From NCBI RefSeq assembly GCF_965363235.1, contig NC_134849.1, positions 60,035,122 to 60,099,121 of the forward strand: a stretch of 64,000 nt of DNA. Direction: 5' to 3'. Position numbers and translations under genes: made by a program. The notes under the pieces are model-generated. The model saw only the letters and a list, made by a program, of their open reading frames with translations. It did not search any database and had not been told where the DNA came from. Shown here in pieces: positions 61,343 to 64,000 of this stretch. Every line of letters begins with the position of its first letter. Position 1 is the first letter of the stretch. Origin of the DNA: Mytilus galloprovincialis (Eukaryota; Mollusca; Bivalvia; Mytilida; Mytilidae).

Positions 61343-61551
61343 CTGTGGATTCATTATTATTCGTTGGATACCAATTTTCGTGGGTTTCGTGGGTACAAGT
61401 GGACCACGAATTCAAATGTTCAACGAATATTATATTTTCAATAGGCTTTGTATACAGAGATTGGCAAAACCACGAAATCAAATATCCACGAATATGCAAG
61501 TTTTCAGCAATCCACGAAAATTGATACCAACGAAAATAAATGAATCCACAG
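61343..61551. mobile_element. TA-flanked MITE (family TGGATTCA), best-preserved copy
   Basis: Starts 'ctgtggattcattattattc' and ends 'aaataaatgaatccacag', with TA at 61341-61342 and 61552-61553. Arms of about 50 bp include 'ggataccaattttcgtggg' and 'ccacgaaaattgataccaa'. It lies about 180 bp upstream of the kynureninase start, possibly within its 5'UTR intron. Confidence 0.85.
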
Positions 61552-61733
61552 TAGTTGTTTTCAGGATGTTTTTAATAAATGTCAATGCAAGAGTAATAAG
61601 TCCTGAAAAACACATCACTCGATCACTCATCAACATACCCGGTAGTCAAATTCTGATGTCATCAAATCAGTTTTATCAATTTGAAAGCTGCACATATTTT
61701 GTTTTTATTTGCAGGTAATTCATTTTGTAATAA

Positions 61734-61923
61734 ATGGATAAACCTCCAATAAAGAGACTAAAGCAAAATGATGATCATCCTGCAGAAACTCTACAGTCCA
61801 TAGCTAAGAAGGAAGGACTTTCTATAGAGAGCTTGGAGTTTGCTAAATTTATGGATCAAAATGACCCCTTGGGAAAACTACGACAAGATTTTAATTATCC
61901 AAAGATGAAAGAATTGCATGGAG
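61734..61923 (+). CDS. KYNU: Kynureninase, first coding exon (gene continues past the window)
   Basis: ATG at 61734, 63 codons plus one base, then donor GTAATA at 61924. The N-terminal protein begins MDKPPIKRLKQN; its segment SLEFAKFMDQNDPLGKLRQD followed by FNYPKMKEL matches the kynureninase N-terminus (human: [21 protein letters not shown], from memory). An acceptor 'atttgcag' ends at 61714 and stops (taataa) precede the ATG, so a non-coding first exon lies upstream. Known role: pyridoxal-phosphate enzyme that cleaves kynurenine or 3-hydroxykynurenine to anthranilate or 3-hydroxyanthranilate plus alanine, in tryptophan breakdown towards NAD. The lysine-bearing catalytic exons are outside the window. 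The following intron opens with the minisatellite at 62272. Confidence 0.85.
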
Positions 61924-62271
61924 GTAATAGGTATTGCCTTTTAGATATATCTGAGAGTCACTTAAATCATGTAAATAAAACTCCTGTAACCCCAATATGG
62001 TAAATTCAGAAATTATTGTGTGCATTTATTAAATGCGATTTTGTCATAATCATGATAATTGACTAATATGCAATTTTATAATTTTTGCCATATTCATGAT
62101 ATTGAGAAAAATCCTATTTAAGTCATATAAAATATTTCTAAACGCAAGTCTAAATTATTGCTATTATAACCCTGATGCAATTTTCCCAATAATAAAAACA
62201 TCGCAATAATTTTTAAATTTACAGTAGTCATGGTAGTTGATCATTGATCATTGATGATATAGAAATATGAT

Positions 62272-64000
62272 AATTTTTGATTATCTATTAGTTTTCTTCC
62301 CATTGCCAGTAGAAACCTTATTATTTATTAGTTTTCTTCCCATTGTCAGTAGAACCTTATTATTTATTAGTTTTCTTCCCATTGCCAGTAGAAACTTTTT
62401 ATCTATTAGTTTTCTTCCCATTGCCAGTAGAACCTTATTATTTATTAGTTTTCTTCCCATTGCCAGTAGAAACCATTGTATCTATTAGTTTTCTTCCCAT
62501 TGCCAGTAGAACCTTATTATTTATAAGTTTTCTTCCCATTGCCAGTAGAACCTTATTATTTATTAGTTTTCTTCCCATTGCCAGTAGAAACCATTTTATC
62601 TATTAGTTTTCTTCCCATTGTCAGTAGAAACCATTTTATCTGTTAGTTTTCTTCCCATTGTCAGTAGAAACCATTTTATCTGTTAGTTTTCTTCCCATTG
62701 CCAGTAGAACCTTATTATCTATTAGTTTTCTTCCCATTGCCAGTAGAACCTTATTATTTATTAGTTTTCTTCCCATTGCCAGTAGAACCTTATTATTTAT
62801 TAGTTTTCTTCCCATTGCCAGTAGAACCTTATTATCTATTAGTTTTCTTCCCATTGCCAGTAGAAACTTATTATCTATTAGTTTTCTTCCCATTGCCAGT
62901 AGAACCTTATTATCTATTAGTTTTCTTCCCATTGTCAGTAGAACCTTATTATCTATTAGTTTTCTTCCCATTGCCAGTAGAACCTTATTATTTATTAGTT
63001 TTCTTCCCATTGCCAGTAGAACCTTATTATCTATAAGTTTTCTTCCCATTGCCAGTAGAAACCATTGTATCTATTAGTTTTCTTCCCATTGCCAGTAGAA
63101 CCTTATTATTTATTAGTTTTCTTCCCATTGCCAGTAGAACCTTATTATCTATTAGTTTTCTTCCCATTGCCAGTAGAAACCATTGTATCTATTAGTTTTC
63201 TTCCCATTGCCAGTAGAACCTTATTATTTATTAGTTTTCTTCCCATTGCCAGTAGAACCTTATTATTTATTTGTTTTCTTCCCATTGCCAGTAGAAACTT
63301 TTTATCTATTAGTTTTCTTCCCATTGCCAGTAGAACCTTATTATTTATTAGTTTTCTTCCCATTGCCAGTAGAACCTTATTATTTATTAGTTTTCTTCCC
63401 ATTGCCAGTAGAAACTTTTTATCTATTAGTTTTCTTCCCATTGCCAGTAGAACCTTATTATTTATTAGTTTTCTTCCCATTGCCAGTAGAACCTTATTAT
63501 CTATTAGTTTTCTTCCCATTGCCAGTAGAACCTTATTATTTATAAGTTTTCTTCCCATTGCCAGTAGAACCTTATTATTTATAAGTTTTCTTCCCATTGC
63601 CAGTAGAAACCTTTTTATCTATTAACTTTCTTCCCATTGCCAGTAGAAACCATTTTATCTATTAGTTTTCTTCCCATTGCCAGTAGAAACCATTTTATCT
63701 ATTAGTTTTCTTCCCATTGCCAGGAGAAACCATTTTATCTAATAGTTTTCTTCCCATTGCCAGTAGAAACCATTTTATCTAATAGTTTTCTTCCCATTGC
63801 CAGTAGAAACCATTTTATCTAATAGTTTTCTTCCCATTGCCAGTAGAAACCATTTTATCTATTAGTTTTCTTCCCATTGTCAGTAGAAACCATTTTATCT
63901 ATTAGTTTTCTTCCCATTGCCAGTAGAAACGTTTTATCTATTAGTTTTCTTCCCATTGTCAGTAGAACCTTATTATTTATAAGTTTTCTTCCCATTGCCA
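62272..64000. repeat. Minisatellite, 39-40-bp unit, ~44 copies, runs past the window end
   Basis: Unit 'tagttttcttcccattgcca' then gtagaaccttattatttat (39 bp), or the variant ending gtagaaaccattttatctat (40 bp). C/T variation in 'attgccag' versus 'attgtcag' marks sub-blocks. Because 39 is divisible by three, long open frames appear on both strands; they are repeat artefacts. It lies in the intron after the first kynureninase coding exon. Confidence 0.95.

Noticed and set aside
62267-63625. Open frames up to 186 codons resembling a hydrophobic repeat protein
   Set aside because: They come from a 39-bp unit, a multiple of three, so open frames on both strands are expected. The segment is intronic in kynureninase.
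62272-64000. CRISPR-like regular repeats
   Set aside because: There are no unique spacers; whole units are repeated head to tail, and the host is an animal.

Overview
This looks like AT-rich nuclear DNA of a bivalve mollusc, most likely a mussel of the Mytilus group. The genes are animal genes with long introns. The introns are packed with short inverted-repeat elements, a tRNA-derived SINE, a pearl-like element with ~160-bp core repeats, and dispersed repeats that I associate from memory with mussel genomes. No prokaryotic, organellar or viral feature was recognised, and species is not proven.

Three genes are supported. (1) A complete prolyl 4-hydroxylase alpha subunit lies on the + strand (coding span 3556-22344). 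It has twelve coding exons whose phases all agree and gives a 532-residue protein with the iron, 2-oxoglutarate and disulfide residues in place. (2) A homologue of human C8orf34, a protein with an RIIa-type docking domain, lies on the - strand (coding span 58147 down to 24079). I traced twenty coding exons by splice sites and phase, for about 558 residues. The last two-codon exon is tentative and a possible alternative 5' exon sits at 60648-60701. (3) The first coding exon of kynureninase lies on the + strand (61734-61923) and the gene runs off the right edge. Genes 1 and 2 are tail to tail; genes 2 and 3 are head to head, about 3.6 kb apart. Nothing in the sequence links the three proteins in one pathway.

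Layout: 1-3555, intergenic DNA with a SINE; 3556-22950, the P4HA gene; 22950-24078, the gap between converging genes, including the probable 3'UTR of gene 2; 24079-58147, the C8orf34-like gene; 58150-61730, the divergent intergenic region; 61734 to the end, kynureninase exon and a minisatellite of 39-40 bp units in its intron.

Most of what is unusual is repeat biology. Several families of miniature inverted-repeat elements can be defined within the window from their ends and target duplications: TTAA-flanked, TTA/TAA-flanked, TA-flanked and one 8-bp-duplication type. A large minisatellite has grown inside one such element. A 463-bp element occurs as two near-identical copies plus one old copy. 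A decayed extra copy of one C8orf34 exon lies beside the real one. Many boundaries, especially of dispersed repeats, are approximate because they were read by eye.
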